NCBI GenBank assembly: GCA_028279425.1
Contig: JANQNV010000114.1
Location: forward strand, 31,502 to 95,501
Direction of reading: 5' to 3'
Length of the DNA: 64,000 nt
Source of the DNA: Longimicrobiales bacterium
Lineage (GTDB): Bacteria > Gemmatimonadota > Gemmatimonadetes > Longimicrobiales > Gaopeijiaceae
The notes beneath the pieces are model-generated. The model saw only the letters and a list, made by a program, of their open reading frames with translations, was not told where the DNA came from and made no database searches. Of this stretch, positions 31,666-41,477 are shown piece by piece (the first letter of the stretch is position 1; each line of letters starts with the position of its first letter). The position numbers were made by a program, and so were the translations under genes.

Positions 31666-33733
31666 TGTTGCGCCCGCGGGCGTGCTTCTTGAACCACTCC
31701 CGCAAGAACAGCTGGGTCCGCAAGAAGTTGGAGGGTGTGCGCGAGGTGCCGTGCCACTCGTTCCTGAAGCGGATCATGGCTGTCTCGACCCCCACCATCT
31801 TCAACGCCGCGTAGAACTCCTCGGTCTGCGGCATCGGTGTACGCAGATCGTTCTCACCGGTCATGAGCATCGTCGGCGTGGTGACGTTGCCGACGTACAT
31901 GAGCGACGAGCGCCGCAGGTGCTCGCTCGGATCCTCCCACGGGAGATGCTCGAAGTTGTTGTACCAGCCGATCCCATCGGTCGTACCCACGAACGAAAGC
32001 CAGTTGGTGACGGGGCAGTTGGCCGAGGCGGCGGCAAAGCGATCGGTGTGCCCGACGATCCACGAGGTGAGCACCCCTCCTCCCGAGCAGCCGTACACGA
32101 AGAGGTTCTCTTCGTCGATGTAGCCACGTGAGATCACTTCGTCGACTCCGTTCATCAGGTCGTCGAAGTCCTTGCCCGGATACGCATTCTTGATCTCGTT
32201 GGCGAAGGCGCTGCCGTAGCCGGTGCTGCCGCGCGGGTTCGTGTAGACCACGACGTATCCGTTCGCGGCGTGCTCCTGCCACCCGAAGTTGAACCCCGTC
32301 GTGTACATCGAGTGGGGGCCGCCGTGGATCGACAGCATCATCGGATACCGGCGCGACTCGTCGAAATCGGGCGGCTTCACGATCCACCCCTGCACGGGCA
32401 GGTCGTCGGTCGAGGTATACCAGAACTCCTCCACCTCGCCGAGCGTGACCCCGGCGAAGATGTCGTCGTTCACCCTCGTGATCTGCTGGATGCCCGCCGG
32501 ATCGTCGACGTCGAAGAGCACGACGTCGGCCGGAGCCTGCGGTGAGGTCAGCGTCCCGACGGCCGTCCCCGCCGCCGTCATCGAGGTCGTGACCAGCAGG
32601 TGGTCGCCGTCCGTGATCCGCGTGACGCCACCGTCTCGGGCGACGAAGTGCAGATTGCGATCGCCCTCGTCGTTGGTCGTGAAGTAGAGGCCCGATCCGT
32701 CGGCTGCCCAGCGAAGATCGCCCGTGATCTGGCGGTCGAAGTCGCCCGAGATGAGGCGTTCATCCGACCCGTCGGTCGCCATCAGGTAGATCCCCAGGTT
32801 GCGGTACGTGTCGTCGTGCTGGTCGACGCCGCGATACGCAATCCAGCGGCCGTCGGGCGACGGTACCGGACCCGTATCGCTACCGACGCGCTCGGTAAGC
32901 TGGCGGATGGCGCCGGAGCGCACGTCGACGGCGTAGATCTCGGACTCCCGATACGAAAACTCGGCGTCGGCCGTGCGCAGCGACGAGAAGACGAGTTCCG
33001 ACCCGTCGGCAGTCCAGCGACCGGCCGAATGATTCCACTCGCCGTCGGTCAACTGCCGGGGCGTGCCTCCCTCGGCCGGCACGACGAAGACATGGCGCCA
33101 GCCGTCGTCATCGAATCCCACGCGATCGGAGCGGTAGTTGGCCTTGGTCACCACCTTGGGACCGGCCGTCCAGCTGGCTCCCTCGGGTCGCCCCGGAGGC
33201 GTCACGCTCCACGCCGGCTCGGCGTCGACCGTCATCGTGAACGACAGCATGGTGCCGTCGGGCGACCAACGCAGGCTGCCGGGCCCCTTCTCGAGTCGAG
33301 TGATCTGGGTGGCTGCCCCCTCGTCGTCCATCCAGCGGACCCAGATCTGGCTCCCCTCCGGCTCGCCGGCTGCCGTGTACGCGATGCGGGTGCCGTCGGG
33401 CGACCATACCGGGCTCGACCCGTCGACGAGCATCCTGTGCTTGGAGCCGTCGGCGTTCATGATCCAGATCGACGACTCCCGACGGTCGTTCATCTTGTCG
33501 ATCCACCCGCGGGTGTAGACCACCTGCGATCCGTCGGGCGAAATCTGCGGATTCGACACCGTCTCGAAGTCGAGGTACATCTCGAGCGAGAGCGTGCGCG
33601 CGCTTTGCGCCGATACGGGCGCCGCACCGGCGGCGACGACACCGAGAGCGGCCACGAGCGCCAGTGCCCCGCCCCCACCGCGCCTCCAGGCCGCCCCCCG
33701 ATGCGGGCGGCGACCCTCGACAGCCGCCCTCAT
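31655..33733 (-). CDS. Exported S9-family prolyl-oligopeptidase-like peptidase
   Basis: About 692 residues from ATG 33733, which overlaps the stop of the upstream peptidase gene by ATGA. A signal peptide ends in P-V-S-A-Q. A WD40/TolB-like propeller (about residues 45-430) has repeated S-P-D-G and A-D-G-S motifs. The catalytic alpha/beta-hydrolase domain has the nucleophile Ser in Y-G-C-S-G-G-G near residue 548, the Asp in G-E-N-D-L-R-T-P and the His in N-E-W-H-G. It should cleave short peptides in the periplasm or outside. The adjacent paralogue suggests a peptide-feeding unit. Confidence 0.93.
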   Translation of the reverse strand: MRAAVEGRRPHRGAAWRRGGGGALALVAALGVVAAGAAPVSAQSARTLSLEMYLDFETVSNPQISPDGSQVVYTRGWIDKMNDRRESSIWIMNADGSKHRMLVDGSSPVWSPDGTRIAYTAAGEPEGSQIWVRWMDDEGAATQITRLEKGPGSLRWSPDGTMLSFTMTVDAEPAWSVTPPGRPEGASWTAGPKVVTKANYRSDRVGFDDDGWRHVFVVPAEGGTPRQLTDGEWNHSAGRWTADGSELVFSSLRTADAEFSYRESEIYAVDVRSGAIRQLTERVGSDTGPVPSPDGRWIAYRGVDQHDDTYRNLGIYLMATDGSDERLISGDFDRQITGDLRWAADGSGLYFTTNDEGDRNLHFVARDGGVTRITDGDHLLVTTSMTAAGTAVGTLTSPQAPADVVLFDVDDPAGIQQITRVNDDIFAGVTLGEVEEFWYTSTDDLPVQGWIVKPPDFDESRRYPMMLSIHGGPHSMYTTGFNFGWQEHAANGYVVVYTNPRGSTGYGSAFANEIKNAYPGKDFDDLMNGVDEVISRGYIDEENLFVYGCSGGGVLTSWIVGHTDRFAAASANCPVTNWLSFVGTTDGIGWYNNFEHLPWEDPSEHLRRSSLMYVGNVTTPTMLMTGENDLRTPMPQTEEFYAALKMVGVETAMIRFRNEWHGTSRTPSNFLRTQLFLREWFKKHARGRNITD

Positions 33734-36093
33734 CGTCCCGCTCCTGCGAGACCGGGTACGGCGTCCTCGTTCGAGTTCTCGTCCGAAATCACCTTTGGGG
33801 CGGGCTCCTCGGCCTCCTCGAGCGTCTTCAACACCATTTCCCACTCGAAGGTGGGGCCGATGCCGCGCACGTAGTGATCCATCCAGGCCATCTCACTCAC
33901 GGACTTCACCAACCGGTTGCGCGCATCCGGAATGCCGTGACTGCGCCCGGGATAGAGGAACAACTCCGTCGGCACATCCAGCCGCTTCAGCGCCATGTGC
34001 AACTCCTTGGATTGGGGGCTCGGGACCCGGGGGTCGCCTTCGACCACGTGGACCATCGTGGGCGTCTTCGCGTTGCGGATGTACTTCAACGGCGACTGAT
34101 CCCAGTACATGTCGAAGTTGTCGTACAGCAGGTCGTCTCCGACGTAGAACTGGCGGTTCCGCTGCACGTCGCTCTGAGCGTACATCGAGATCCAGTTCAT
34201 CGTCCCGGCCCCCGAACTGATGGCCTTGAAGCGATCCGTCTGGGTCAGGATCCAGTTCGACCAGTGCCCACCCGCACTCCAGCCGAGCACGCCCATCTGG
34301 TCGGGATCGACGATCCCCTCGGCGATGAGGTGGTCGACGCCGGTGATGATGTCTTCGTAGCCGAGGGTGAAGTAGTCGCCCACGATGTCGGTGCGGTGGG
34401 CGTTGCCGTAGTTGGTCGAGCCACGGTAGTTGGGCTTCAGGACCGCGTATCCCGCCCCGGCATACACCTGTGATCCGTAGCCTCCGTTGAAGCGCAGCAC
34501 GTCGGCCGAGGCCGGCCCGCCGTGGATCGCGACGATCAGCGGATACCGCGTTCCCTCGCGATATCCGACCGGGTAGACCAGCACGCCGCCCACCCGTCGA
34601 CCGTCGGACGAGGTCCACTCGACCTCCACCTCCCGGCCGAGCGCCATCTCGTCGACCTGGGGGTTGGCCTCGACGAGCTGCACCCACGCATCGCGATCGG
34701 CCACGTCATCGAGGCTTTCCACCGTGAACACCGTAGGCGGCGTGGTGGGATCGCTGTAGTTGATCAGGTAGACGCCCGAGTCCTCGTCGCGACCGACGCG
34801 AAGGGCGGCACGCGCATCCGTGACCTGTCGCACATCGCCCGATCCGGTGTCGAGGGCGTGCAGCTGCGTGGTGACCTTCACACCGGTGTTGAAGTAGATG
34901 GTGGCCCCGTCTTCCGACCAGAACTCCGCCCCGACCGAACCGTCGAAGCCCCCGCCGAGCATGCGGAAGTCGCCTCCTCGATCGGCCACCTCGCGCAAGA
35001 ACACCTTGCGCTCCGTCATGCTGTACCCGCTCTGGTCTTCGGGCGCCACGTAGGCGAGCCACCGGCTGTCGGGCGAGAAGGTCAACCCCGACTCCGCCAC
35101 CTCGAAGGTCTGTGAGAGCCGCTCCACATCTCCGGTGGCGACCTCCATCAGGAAGGCGTCACGGTAGAGGCTCGAGGCGGTGATGTTGCGCTCGTAGCGC
35201 TCCGGCGAGCCCCCGAGGAACGCGACCCAGGCGCCGTCGGGCGAGATCTCGAACTGGTCGACGCTGGCCTCGAGGTCGCGGGTGAGCTGGCGCACCTCGC
35301 GCGAACCGAGATCGACGACGTGCAGGTTGGAGAGAGGGGTGATCGGATTCTGGATGTCGACCGTGAAGCCCTGCTTCCAGCGCTTCTTCTCGTCTTCGAG
35401 GATTCTCTCGGCCCGCGTGAAGTAGATGCTCGAGGCGTCGGGGGCGAAGGCCCATCCGTCGATTCCGGCCGGCTCATCGGTGAGCGCCACCGCCTCGACG
35501 CTGGAGAGAGCGGCGGCGCCGGTCAGGGCCCCGCTCAGGTCGGCGACCGAGAGGGCATGGAGCTGCTCCATGTCGTCTTCACCCGCTCGATACACGAGCC
35601 AGGACCCGTCCGGGCTGAACTCGTAGCCCGAAATGCCCCCATCCTCATGGGTGATCTGCTGCGCCTCCCCGCCGTCCACCCGCATCATGAAGAGCTGGCT
35701 TCCGTCGAGGTCCTCGTCGCGGTTCGACGAAAACACGAACCAGCCACCGTCGGGCGCCCACCCGGGCGAGCCCTCGTTGTAGTCGGCGGTGAAGGTGAGG
35801 CGCCGGGTCGACGCCAACCCCTCACGCAACGACACCACGTAGAGGTCCGACTGCGACTCGTCTTCGATCCAGTCGGGATCGGTGACCGAATACAGCATCC
35901 ACTCGCCGTCGGGACTCGGTGTCCACGAACCCGGCCGGTTGAATTCCTGCATGTCGAGGAACGTCATGGGCCGGAGGTCGGAGTCGGCGGCACTCGACGA
36001 CTGTGCGGCGGCCCACGCGGGAGCTCCGAAGATCAGGGAAAGCGCGACGGCGAGAATGGAAGGGCCACGGGAGGCCGAAAGGCGTTCAAGCAT
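33730..36093 (-). CDS. Exported S9-family prolyl-oligopeptidase-like peptidase
   Basis: 787 residues from ATG 36093. A signal peptide ends in A-W-A-A-A-Q. A long propeller follows with W-S-P-D-G-like repeats (W-T-P-S-P-D-G, F-S-P-D-G-S-W, I-S-P-D-G-A-W). The hydrolase domain has Ser in G-W-S-A-G-G near residue 604, Asp in E-G-D-P-R-V-P and His in G-R-S-H-G-I. It is the first gene of a two-peptidase operon and differs enough from its partner to have another peptide preference. The C-terminus has an acidic tail of about 25 residues. Confidence 0.93.
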   Translation of the reverse strand: MLERLSASRGPSILAVALSLIFGAPAWAAAQSSSAADSDLRPMTFLDMQEFNRPGSWTPSPDGEWMLYSVTDPDWIEDESQSDLYVVSLREGLASTRRLTFTADYNEGSPGWAPDGGWFVFSSNRDEDLDGSQLFMMRVDGGEAQQITHEDGGISGYEFSPDGSWLVYRAGEDDMEQLHALSVADLSGALTGAAALSSVEAVALTDEPAGIDGWAFAPDASSIYFTRAERILEDEKKRWKQGFTVDIQNPITPLSNLHVVDLGSREVRQLTRDLEASVDQFEISPDGAWVAFLGGSPERYERNITASSLYRDAFLMEVATGDVERLSQTFEVAESGLTFSPDSRWLAYVAPEDQSGYSMTERKVFLREVADRGGDFRMLGGGFDGSVGAEFWSEDGATIYFNTGVKVTTQLHALDTGSGDVRQVTDARAALRVGRDEDSGVYLINYSDPTTPPTVFTVESLDDVADRDAWVQLVEANPQVDEMALGREVEVEWTSSDGRRVGGVLVYPVGYREGTRYPLIVAIHGGPASADVLRFNGGYGSQVYAGAGYAVLKPNYRGSTNYGNAHRTDIVGDYFTLGYEDIITGVDHLIAEGIVDPDQMGVLGWSAGGHWSNWILTQTDRFKAISSGAGTMNWISMYAQSDVQRNRQFYVGDDLLYDNFDMYWDQSPLKYIRNAKTPTMVHVVEGDPRVPSPQSKELHMALKRLDVPTELFLYPGRSHGIPDARNRLVKSVSEMAWMDHYVRGIGPTFEWEMVLKTLEEAEEPAPKVISDENSNEDAVPGLAGAGR

Positions 36094-36248
36094 GACGCAT
36101 CGACGGGTGGAGGTGAGCGGAGAACTGCGCACTGGGTCGCCCAATATGGACGCCCATCGGGGAAGACAGCCAGTCCGCCGTTCGTGCTGGGCCCCGCCCC
36201 TGCGGGTCGACTTGATCCCACACCCCCGTCACCGCGTAGTTTGCAGCC

Positions 36249-37010
36249 ATGACCTCGAACCTCCCCGCACGACGCTACGACGACGACGAGGTCGCGCGAC
36301 TCCTGAAGCGCGCGACCGAACTCCAGGCGAAGCAACCCAACCTCCGGGACCCCGGAGGACTCACGCTGGAGGAACTCGAGGCGATCGCGCGGGAAGCCGG
36401 GATCGACCCCGCGATGCTGCAGGAGGCGGCCGCCGAACTCGACAGCGAGACACGGCAGGGCGGGTTGGGCCCACTCCTCGCCGGCGATCAGATCCAACTC
36501 ACGATCGAGCGTTCCTTCGACGGCGAACTCGACACGTCGGCGTTGGAGTCCCTCGTGCCCGCGATCAACGCCGCCGCCGACATCACAGGCAGCGTCAGTT
36601 CGGTAGGCCGCACGCTGAACTTCAGCGGTGGGGGGCAACAGTCGACCCGCGCGGTGCAGATCATGGTGTCGAGCCGGGACGGTCGCACCACGATCCGCAT
36701 CGAAGAGCGGTACGGCCAGCTCGTGGGCGCCCTCTTCGGGGGCATCGTGGGTGGAGGGGGCGTCGGGTTCGGCGTGGGACTGGGCTCCGGCATCGGCGCG
36801 GCGGTCGGGTCGGTCGCCCTGACCGTGGCCCTCCCCTTCGGCGCCATGGCGGCAACCTACGGGATCGCCCGGTTCGCCTTCAAGCGTGTGGTGGCACGCC
36901 GCCGCCGCGCACTCCGCAAGCTGGTAGATCAGGTCGGCGCCACCGTCGCACACCACGGGCGTCGGAGTTTGACCGACGGCGGGGCGGCCGACCGGCTCCT
37001 CGAGGGCTGA
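36249..37010 (+). CDS. Conserved hypothetical membrane-associated protein
   Basis: 253 residues, no signal peptide. Residues 1-70 are helical with L-T-L-E-E-L-E-A-I-A-R-E-A-G-I-D, like an N-terminal domain seen in other hypothetical Gemmatimonadota proteins. A beta-rich stretch (80-155) follows. Two glycine-rich hydrophobic helices (about 160-205) form a likely membrane hairpin. The end is basic with R-R-R-R-A-L-R-K-L. No function assigned. It is divergent from the S9 peptidase pair. Confidence 0.7.
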   Translation: MTSNLPARRYDDDEVARLLKRATELQAKQPNLRDPGGLTLEELEAIAREAGIDPAMLQEAAAELDSETRQGGLGPLLAGDQIQLTIERSFDGELDTSALESLVPAINAAADITGSVSSVGRTLNFSGGGQQSTRAVQIMVSSRDGRTTIRIEERYGQLVGALFGGIVGGGGVGFGVGLGSGIGAAVGSVALTVALPFGAMAATYGIARFAFKRVVARRRRALRKLVDQVGATVAHHGRRSLTDGGAADRLLEG

Positions 37011-37048
37011 CGGAGGCTGCGCGGCCCCGCGTCACCCCCCGGACGCCG

Positions 37049-37621
37049 TCATCCCCCCACCGCCACCACGCCCGCCAGAGTCAGCAGCGAGAGCGCCCAC
37101 CCCGCGGCGACGTCGCCCGGATAGTGGACGCCCAGGTAGCACCGGGAGATACCGACGGCGACCGCCACACCCACGACGGCGAGGCTCCAGGGCCAGCCGA
37201 GGGCGAGAGCCACAGGCGCCGCGATCGACATCGCCGCCGTCGCGTGACCCGACGGGAAGCTGAAGCGGTCCGGGACCGTGACGAGCCACGCCATGCCGGT
37301 GCCCAGCTGCGGGCGCTCGCGGCTGAAGACCCGCTTGAGCACCTCCACGAGGAGGTGGGCCGAAAGGAGCGTCAGCGCAGCGCGTTGCCCGGCGCCCTGC
37401 AGCGACGGTACGGCGCCGAACGAAAGCGCGAGCGCGAGCGTCACCGAGACGGGCCAGTCGGCCAGGTGGGTCACGGCGCGCATGACACGATCGAGCACCG
37501 GGCGCCTCTGAAGGATCACGGCACGGAGCAGGCGCTCATCGTAGTCCATGATCCGCACGATCCAGGTCGACATCGAATCTCCTTGGCTGAGTGCGGCCGA
37601 TTGCTCGTCCCGATTCATCAT
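37049..37621 (-). CDS. PAP2-family lipid phosphatase
   Basis: 190 residues with about five membrane helices. All three PAP2 motifs are present: K-R-V-F-S-R-E-R-P, P-S-G-H-A and S-R-C-Y-L-G-V-H-Y-P-G-D. The last two contain the catalytic His residues. Such enzymes remove phosphate from undecaprenyl diphosphate, phosphatidate or similar lipids at the outer face of the inner membrane. It overlaps the glycosyltransferase gene by ATGA, and other lipid and sugar genes follow, so a role in glycolipid or cell-envelope synthesis is likely. Confidence 0.92.
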   Translation of the reverse strand: MMNRDEQSAALSQGDSMSTWIVRIMDYDERLLRAVILQRRPVLDRVMRAVTHLADWPVSVTLALALSFGAVPSLQGAGQRAALTLLSAHLLVEVLKRVFSRERPQLGTGMAWLVTVPDRFSFPSGHATAAMSIAAPVALALGWPWSLAVVGVAVAVGISRCYLGVHYPGDVAAGWALSLLTLAGVVAVGG

Positions 37622-38799
37622 CGGGCCACGATCCGACGGAACGCGGGGGATGGCGTAACGGCAGCGTTGCGACCAGCACACACTTCGTCGTAGGTCGTGA
37701 AGAGTCCGTCGAACACCTCCGACCAGCTCCGGCCCTCCGCGAGCGCTCGCCCCCGCGCCCCCAGGCGGCGACGAAGCGCGGCGTCTTCGACCAACCGGAT
37801 GGCGCGGTCGGCGAGCTCGTCCGCGCGGCCCGGCCGAAACAGGAACCCGGTCTCGTCGGGGATCACGAGGTCGGTGACGCCTCCCCGGTCGGGAGCCACG
37901 ACGGGCAAGCCGCTCGACAATGCCTCGCTCACGACCTGTCCGAACGTTTCGGTGTCGGAGGGAAACACGAAGGCATCGGCCGAGGCGTAGTGGGCGGCGA
38001 GATCGGTGCCGCGGCGGTAGCCCGTGAAGTGTACGTCGGGGTGACCGGCCGCCATGAGACCGTCGCGCGCCGGGCCCCCACCGACGAGCACCAACCCCAC
38101 ACGCTGCGTGGTGCTCGCACGAATCCGCGGAAGCGCCTCGATCAGCAGATCGATCTTCTTCTCCGGAGCGATCCGCCCGACGTACAGCAACACGACGTCG
38201 GCCCCCGGGGCCATCTCGCGACGCAACTCCTCGTCCCGCCGGGTGGGGTCGAACAAGTCCGAATCGACCCCCCGCGACCACAACCCCATGCGGCTGTGGA
38301 ATCCTCTGGAGGCCAGATCTCGAAGGGTGGCCCGACTCGGGCACAACGTCACCGCTGCCGCGGCATGAAAGCGGCGCAGGTAGCCCCAGCAGAGCTGCTC
38401 GCCGAACCCCATGCCATAGCCAGAAAGGTAGTCCGGGAAGTTCGTGCAATACGAGGTCACGAGGGGCACATCGTTGGACAGCGCCCATCGCCGGCCCGCC
38501 GCACCCACCATCGCCTCCGTCGCGACATGAACGACGTCGGGCGAGAAGTCCGACAGCGCCCTCTGGATTGCCCCGCCAAGCCACGGTCGGGCAGCCTTGA
38601 GCTCACGGTAGAAGGGAAGCTGGACCCCGGGAATCGTCAGGTGGACAGCCGCCCCCGGGTGGGGTTCGGCCGAGAGATCGGGACTGACCAACAGCACCGC
38701 GTGGCCGCGTGCGTTCGCGTGTTCGATCAGGAGTCCCAGCGCCCGGGCCACTCCGTTGACCGTCGGAAAGCAGGTGTCGGTGAAGAGGGCGATGCGCAT
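37618..38799 (-). CDS. Glycosyltransferase family 4 (GT-B), mannosyltransferase-like
   Basis: 393 residues. The N-terminus, L-F-T-D-T-C-F-P-T-V-N-G-V-A-R, is characteristic of GT4 enzymes such as MgtA and related GDP-mannose or UDP-sugar lipid glycosyltransferases. The C-terminal half has Y-V-G-R-I-A-P-E-K-K-I-D, then the E-x7-E motif in S-D-T-E-T-F-G-Q-V-V-S-E-A. It probably adds a sugar to a diacylglycerol or phosphatidylinositol-like lipid on the cytoplasmic face. It sits between PAP2 and the phospholipase-like gene with a 2-nt gap to the latter. Confidence 0.9.
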   Translation of the reverse strand: MRIALFTDTCFPTVNGVARALGLLIEHANARGHAVLLVSPDLSAEPHPGAAVHLTIPGVQLPFYRELKAARPWLGGAIQRALSDFSPDVVHVATEAMVGAAGRRWALSNDVPLVTSYCTNFPDYLSGYGMGFGEQLCWGYLRRFHAAAAVTLCPSRATLRDLASRGFHSRMGLWSRGVDSDLFDPTRRDEELRREMAPGADVVLLYVGRIAPEKKIDLLIEALPRIRASTTQRVGLVLVGGGPARDGLMAAGHPDVHFTGYRRGTDLAAHYASADAFVFPSDTETFGQVVSEALSSGLPVVAPDRGGVTDLVIPDETGFLFRPGRADELADRAIRLVEDAALRRRLGARGRALAEGRSWSEVFDGLFTTYDEVCAGRNAAVTPSPAFRRIVAR

Positions 38800-38801
38800 G
38801 G

Positions 38802-39764
38802 TCAGGCCGGGAGCGAATGTGGAGCGGAGGTAGACGGCAGGGCTCCGCCCAGTTCGTCGATCAAGTCCAGGCTCCGCCGCAGCCCCCCGTAGTCGCACTC
38901 CGCGAGATCCGGGCGGCCGGTATCGAGGTTGACGTTCGCGAGGCCCTGGCCCGCGAGCGCCACCTCTTCGTCGAAGAGCTCCACGAACCCCTCCTCGACG
39001 TCTCGAACCGCCTCGACGAGCCACATCGGAGGGCGCACCGGCAGTACGTAGGCCATCGCCACGCACGACGCGGCGAGGAGGGAGCGCAGGCGACCGAGAG
39101 AGGGGTAGCGCCGACCGGTTCCCGTGCGGAGTGGCGCGTCGTTCGACGGGAGGGTCCGCGCCGAGGCGAGGGCGAGCAACAGCCCGTGGGCGCCCGCCCT
39201 CGCGGCCGAACGGTGGCTCGACAAGAACAGCGGTGCCGGTGGAGCGGCGCGGTAGGTATCTCGAAACGCACCGACGAGGAACTGGATTCCGGCCGAATCG
39301 AAGGCCGGCCGAAGCCGGAGCCGTCCCAGATCCGGATAGCGACCCGCGAAGACCGCGTCGAGTCCGGCCTCGACGCGCACGTGACCGATCGGTTGCGAGT
39401 CGCCGCTCTGAAAACGAGCGGGCGAGCCCGCCACGAGCTCTCCGACGGCACATCCCACCAGGGGATGGATGAGCGTATCGGCGAGGACGTGTGTGACCCA
39501 TCCCCATGCGAACGCGCGTTCGCGAGAGGTACGGGCGCGCGCGATCAGTGCGCGGGTCAGGTCGGCGGGGCGCAGGCAGTGTGCCAGATCCGACAGCGGC
39601 CGATGGCCGCCGGGGATGTAGCCGAGGTCCGGACCGAGGGCCCCCTGCCGGAAGGCGTTGGCGTCGCGGGGGTCGTCGGCATCGAAGGGCTGCGAGCGGC
39701 CGCTCCCGCGCCGCGACTCGAGCACCTGCTCGGCCAACCGAAGATGTACCGTCACGCTGGGCAT
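38802..39764 (-). CDS. Zinc-dependent phospholipase C-like protein
   Basis: 320 residues, mostly helical. The N-terminus has V-T-V-H-L-R-L-A, then G-P-D-L-G-Y and W-G-W-V-T-H-V-L-A-D-T-L-I-H-P. These His and Asp positions match the zinc-binding core of the PF00882-type (phospholipase C / S1-P1 nuclease-like) fold. No signal peptide is visible, so it may act in the cytoplasm or be a repurposed fold. It leads the minus-strand lipid operon. The 255 bp between its start and the next gene carries no obvious feature. Confidence 0.75.
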   Translation of the reverse strand: MPSVTVHLRLAEQVLESRRGSGRSQPFDADDPRDANAFRQGALGPDLGYIPGGHRPLSDLAHCLRPADLTRALIARARTSRERAFAWGWVTHVLADTLIHPLVGCAVGELVAGSPARFQSGDSQPIGHVRVEAGLDAVFAGRYPDLGRLRLRPAFDSAGIQFLVGAFRDTYRAAPPAPLFLSSHRSAARAGAHGLLLALASARTLPSNDAPLRTGTGRRYPSLGRLRSLLAASCVAMAYVLPVRPPMWLVEAVRDVEEGFVELFDEEVALAGQGLANVNLDTGRPDLAECDYGGLRRSLDLIDELGGALPSTSAPHSLPA

Positions 39765-40019
39765 GACCCAAACGTCGGCACCGCAGCCTTCGGGCCGATG
39801 AAGACCTCGTATCGCGCGAGTACCGGGCCCGTCCCGAGGACGTCACCCCCACCGGTGGTAGCGCCAGGAGGACGAACCCCAAGATACGGTGTACGAGCGG
39901 AAGAGAACCGCGGTTCACCCTCGATTCAGGTAACGCGCTCACCTCGCCGGAGTAACAGTGCGCGGATTCCGGGAGCCCTGGTCGTCCGCCCGTCGCGGGA
40001 AGCGAATACCTTCGCTCGC

Positions 40020-40646
40020 ATGGACGGCACTCGGACACCATCGCTCACAGACCTCGTGGCCCGCACCCGGGGACTTCAGCCCTGGCGGAGGGTGTTTCAC
40101 GCGACGAGTGGCGTCGCCCTGGCGCTCGCCCCCGAGCTCACCGGTCTTGCGACCCCCCAGGTGGCCGCGCTCCTGGGTCTGGCGACCGCGATCCTGCTCG
40201 CGGCAGACATCGTACGACTGCGCTCGCCGCGACTGAACCGGGCGTTCTTTTCGGTGTTTCGCCCGCTGGCCTCCCCGCGCGAGGAGTCGGCGATCGCCTC
40301 ATCGACGTGGTACGCGCTGGGCGCCGCCCTCGTCTGGTGGGCCGCCCCCGGAGCGCCGGCCGTGCTCGCGCTGCTGGTCCTCGGGCTGGCGGACCCGGCG
40401 GCCTCGGTCGTCGGCCGCAGATTCGGCCGCACACCGTTCGGGAAGGGGACCGCCCTGGGAAGCCTCACCTTCTTCATCGTGGCGTTCGCCGTGGTCGCCT
40501 CGGATCAGCCGGTTGGGACGGCATTCGTGGTCGCGACCGTGGCCGCCCTCGCCGAGGTGCTCCCGATTCCGGTCGACGACAATCTCACGGTCCCTCTCGC
40601 AACGGCCGCCTGCCTATGGTCGCTCACGGCCCAGCCCTTCGGCTGA
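40020..40646 (+). CDS. Polyprenol/diacylglycerol kinase-like membrane protein (dolichol kinase/SEC59-type)
   Basis: 208 residues with five or six hydrophobic helices. It starts H-A-T-S-G-V-A-L-A-L after a basic amphipathic N-terminus (W-R-R-V-F). The middle has G-L-A-D-P-A-A-S-V-V-G-R-R-F-G-R-T-P and then G-K-G-T-A-L-G-S, the motif order of dolichol/phytol kinases and CdsA-like CTP-dependent enzymes. The C-terminal P-V-D-D-N-L-T-V-P-L is also typical. It likely phosphorylates a lipid alcohol with CTP. The next glycosyltransferase gene overlaps it by 31 nt. Confidence 0.82.
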   Translation: MDGTRTPSLTDLVARTRGLQPWRRVFHATSGVALALAPELTGLATPQVAALLGLATAILLAADIVRLRSPRLNRAFFSVFRPLASPREESAIASSTWYALGAALVWWAAPGAPAVLALLVLGLADPAASVVGRRFGRTPFGKGTALGSLTFFIVAFAVVASDQPVGTAFVVATVAALAEVLPIPVDDNLTVPLATAACLWSLTAQPFG

Positions 40647-41395
40647 CCCGGGTCGGCTCTCCCGGACATCGGCCGTTTCCCCCGGGCCACGGACGCGCCG
40701 CCGATATCAGCGTGGTCGTGCCGGTGCTGAACGAGGCCCGCTGGCTACCGCGACTGATCGAATCCCTCACCCGGCAGAGCGTGGGGGTGCGGGAGGTGCT
40801 CGTGGTCGATGCCGGTTCGAGCGACGACACGCCTCGGATCGCTCAGGAGCTGGGCACCTGTGCCTTCGAAGGAGGCGGGCTACCGGGGCCGAGTCGCAAC
40901 GCCGGGGCCGAGCAGGCCGAGGGCGAATGGCTGCTGTTTCTCGACGCCGACGTGTCGCTTCCCCCCGATGCCATCGAGCGCATCTGGCAGGCCGCGACCC
41001 GGAACGAGTTCGACGCCGCCAGCACATCGTTCGTCCCCGATCGGGGTGGGCGCGCCGTCGCCCTCCAGCACACACTGTCGTCGACGTACTTCCGGTGGTC
41101 GACGGCCCTCGGCTGGCCACACTCGATCGGGGGCTTCCTCTTCGTGCGCCGAGCACTCCACCATGACGTCGGAGGCTTCGACGCGTCGGTGATGGTGGCC
41201 GAAGACCAGGACTACGTGGTGCGGCTGCGCAAATCGGGCCGGTACACCTTCTTGCGCCGCCCCCGGGTCGAAATCGCCCAACGGCGCTTCGAACAGGAAG
41301 GACTCCTGCGACAGAGCGCGAAGTGGCTCGCGATCGAACTGCATCGCGTCTTCCGCGGGGAGATCCGCACCGACCGGTTCCGCTACTTCGGTTGA
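40616..41395 (+). CDS. Glycosyltransferase family 2
   Basis: 259 residues. The GT-A fold opens at I-S-V-V-V-P-V-L-N-E (about residue 31) with D-A-G-S-S-D-D-T and the metal-binding L-F-L-D-A-D-V. The acceptor region has E-D-Q-D-Y-V-V-R-L. No membrane segment is clear except a weak C-terminal one. It transfers a sugar to a lipid or another sugar; substrates are not predictable. It begins inside the kinase-like gene, so translation is likely coupled. The ATG at 40616 precedes the fold by 30 residues, and a later start is possible. Confidence 0.88.
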   Translation: MVAHGPALRLTRVGSPGHRPFPPGHGRAADISVVVPVLNEARWLPRLIESLTRQSVGVREVLVVDAGSSDDTPRIAQELGTCAFEGGGLPGPSRNAGAEQAEGEWLLFLDADVSLPPDAIERIWQAATRNEFDAASTSFVPDRGGRAVALQHTLSSTYFRWSTALGWPHSIGGFLFVRRALHHDVGGFDASVMVAEDQDYVVRLRKSGRYTFLRRPRVEIAQRRFEQEGLLRQSAKWLAIELHRVFRGEIRTDRFRYFG

Positions 41396-41477
41396 GGCCG
41401 CCAACGCTCCCACAATCGTTGCGCCTTCGCTACGCGGTAGCCGCGCCGGCGTCGACATGCGAAGGGATCTTCGAACC

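Noticed and set aside
38817..40019. A long upstream extension of the lipid-kinase-like frame
   Set aside because: It lies antisense to the phospholipase-like gene and is not protein-like; the real protein begins at ATG 40020.
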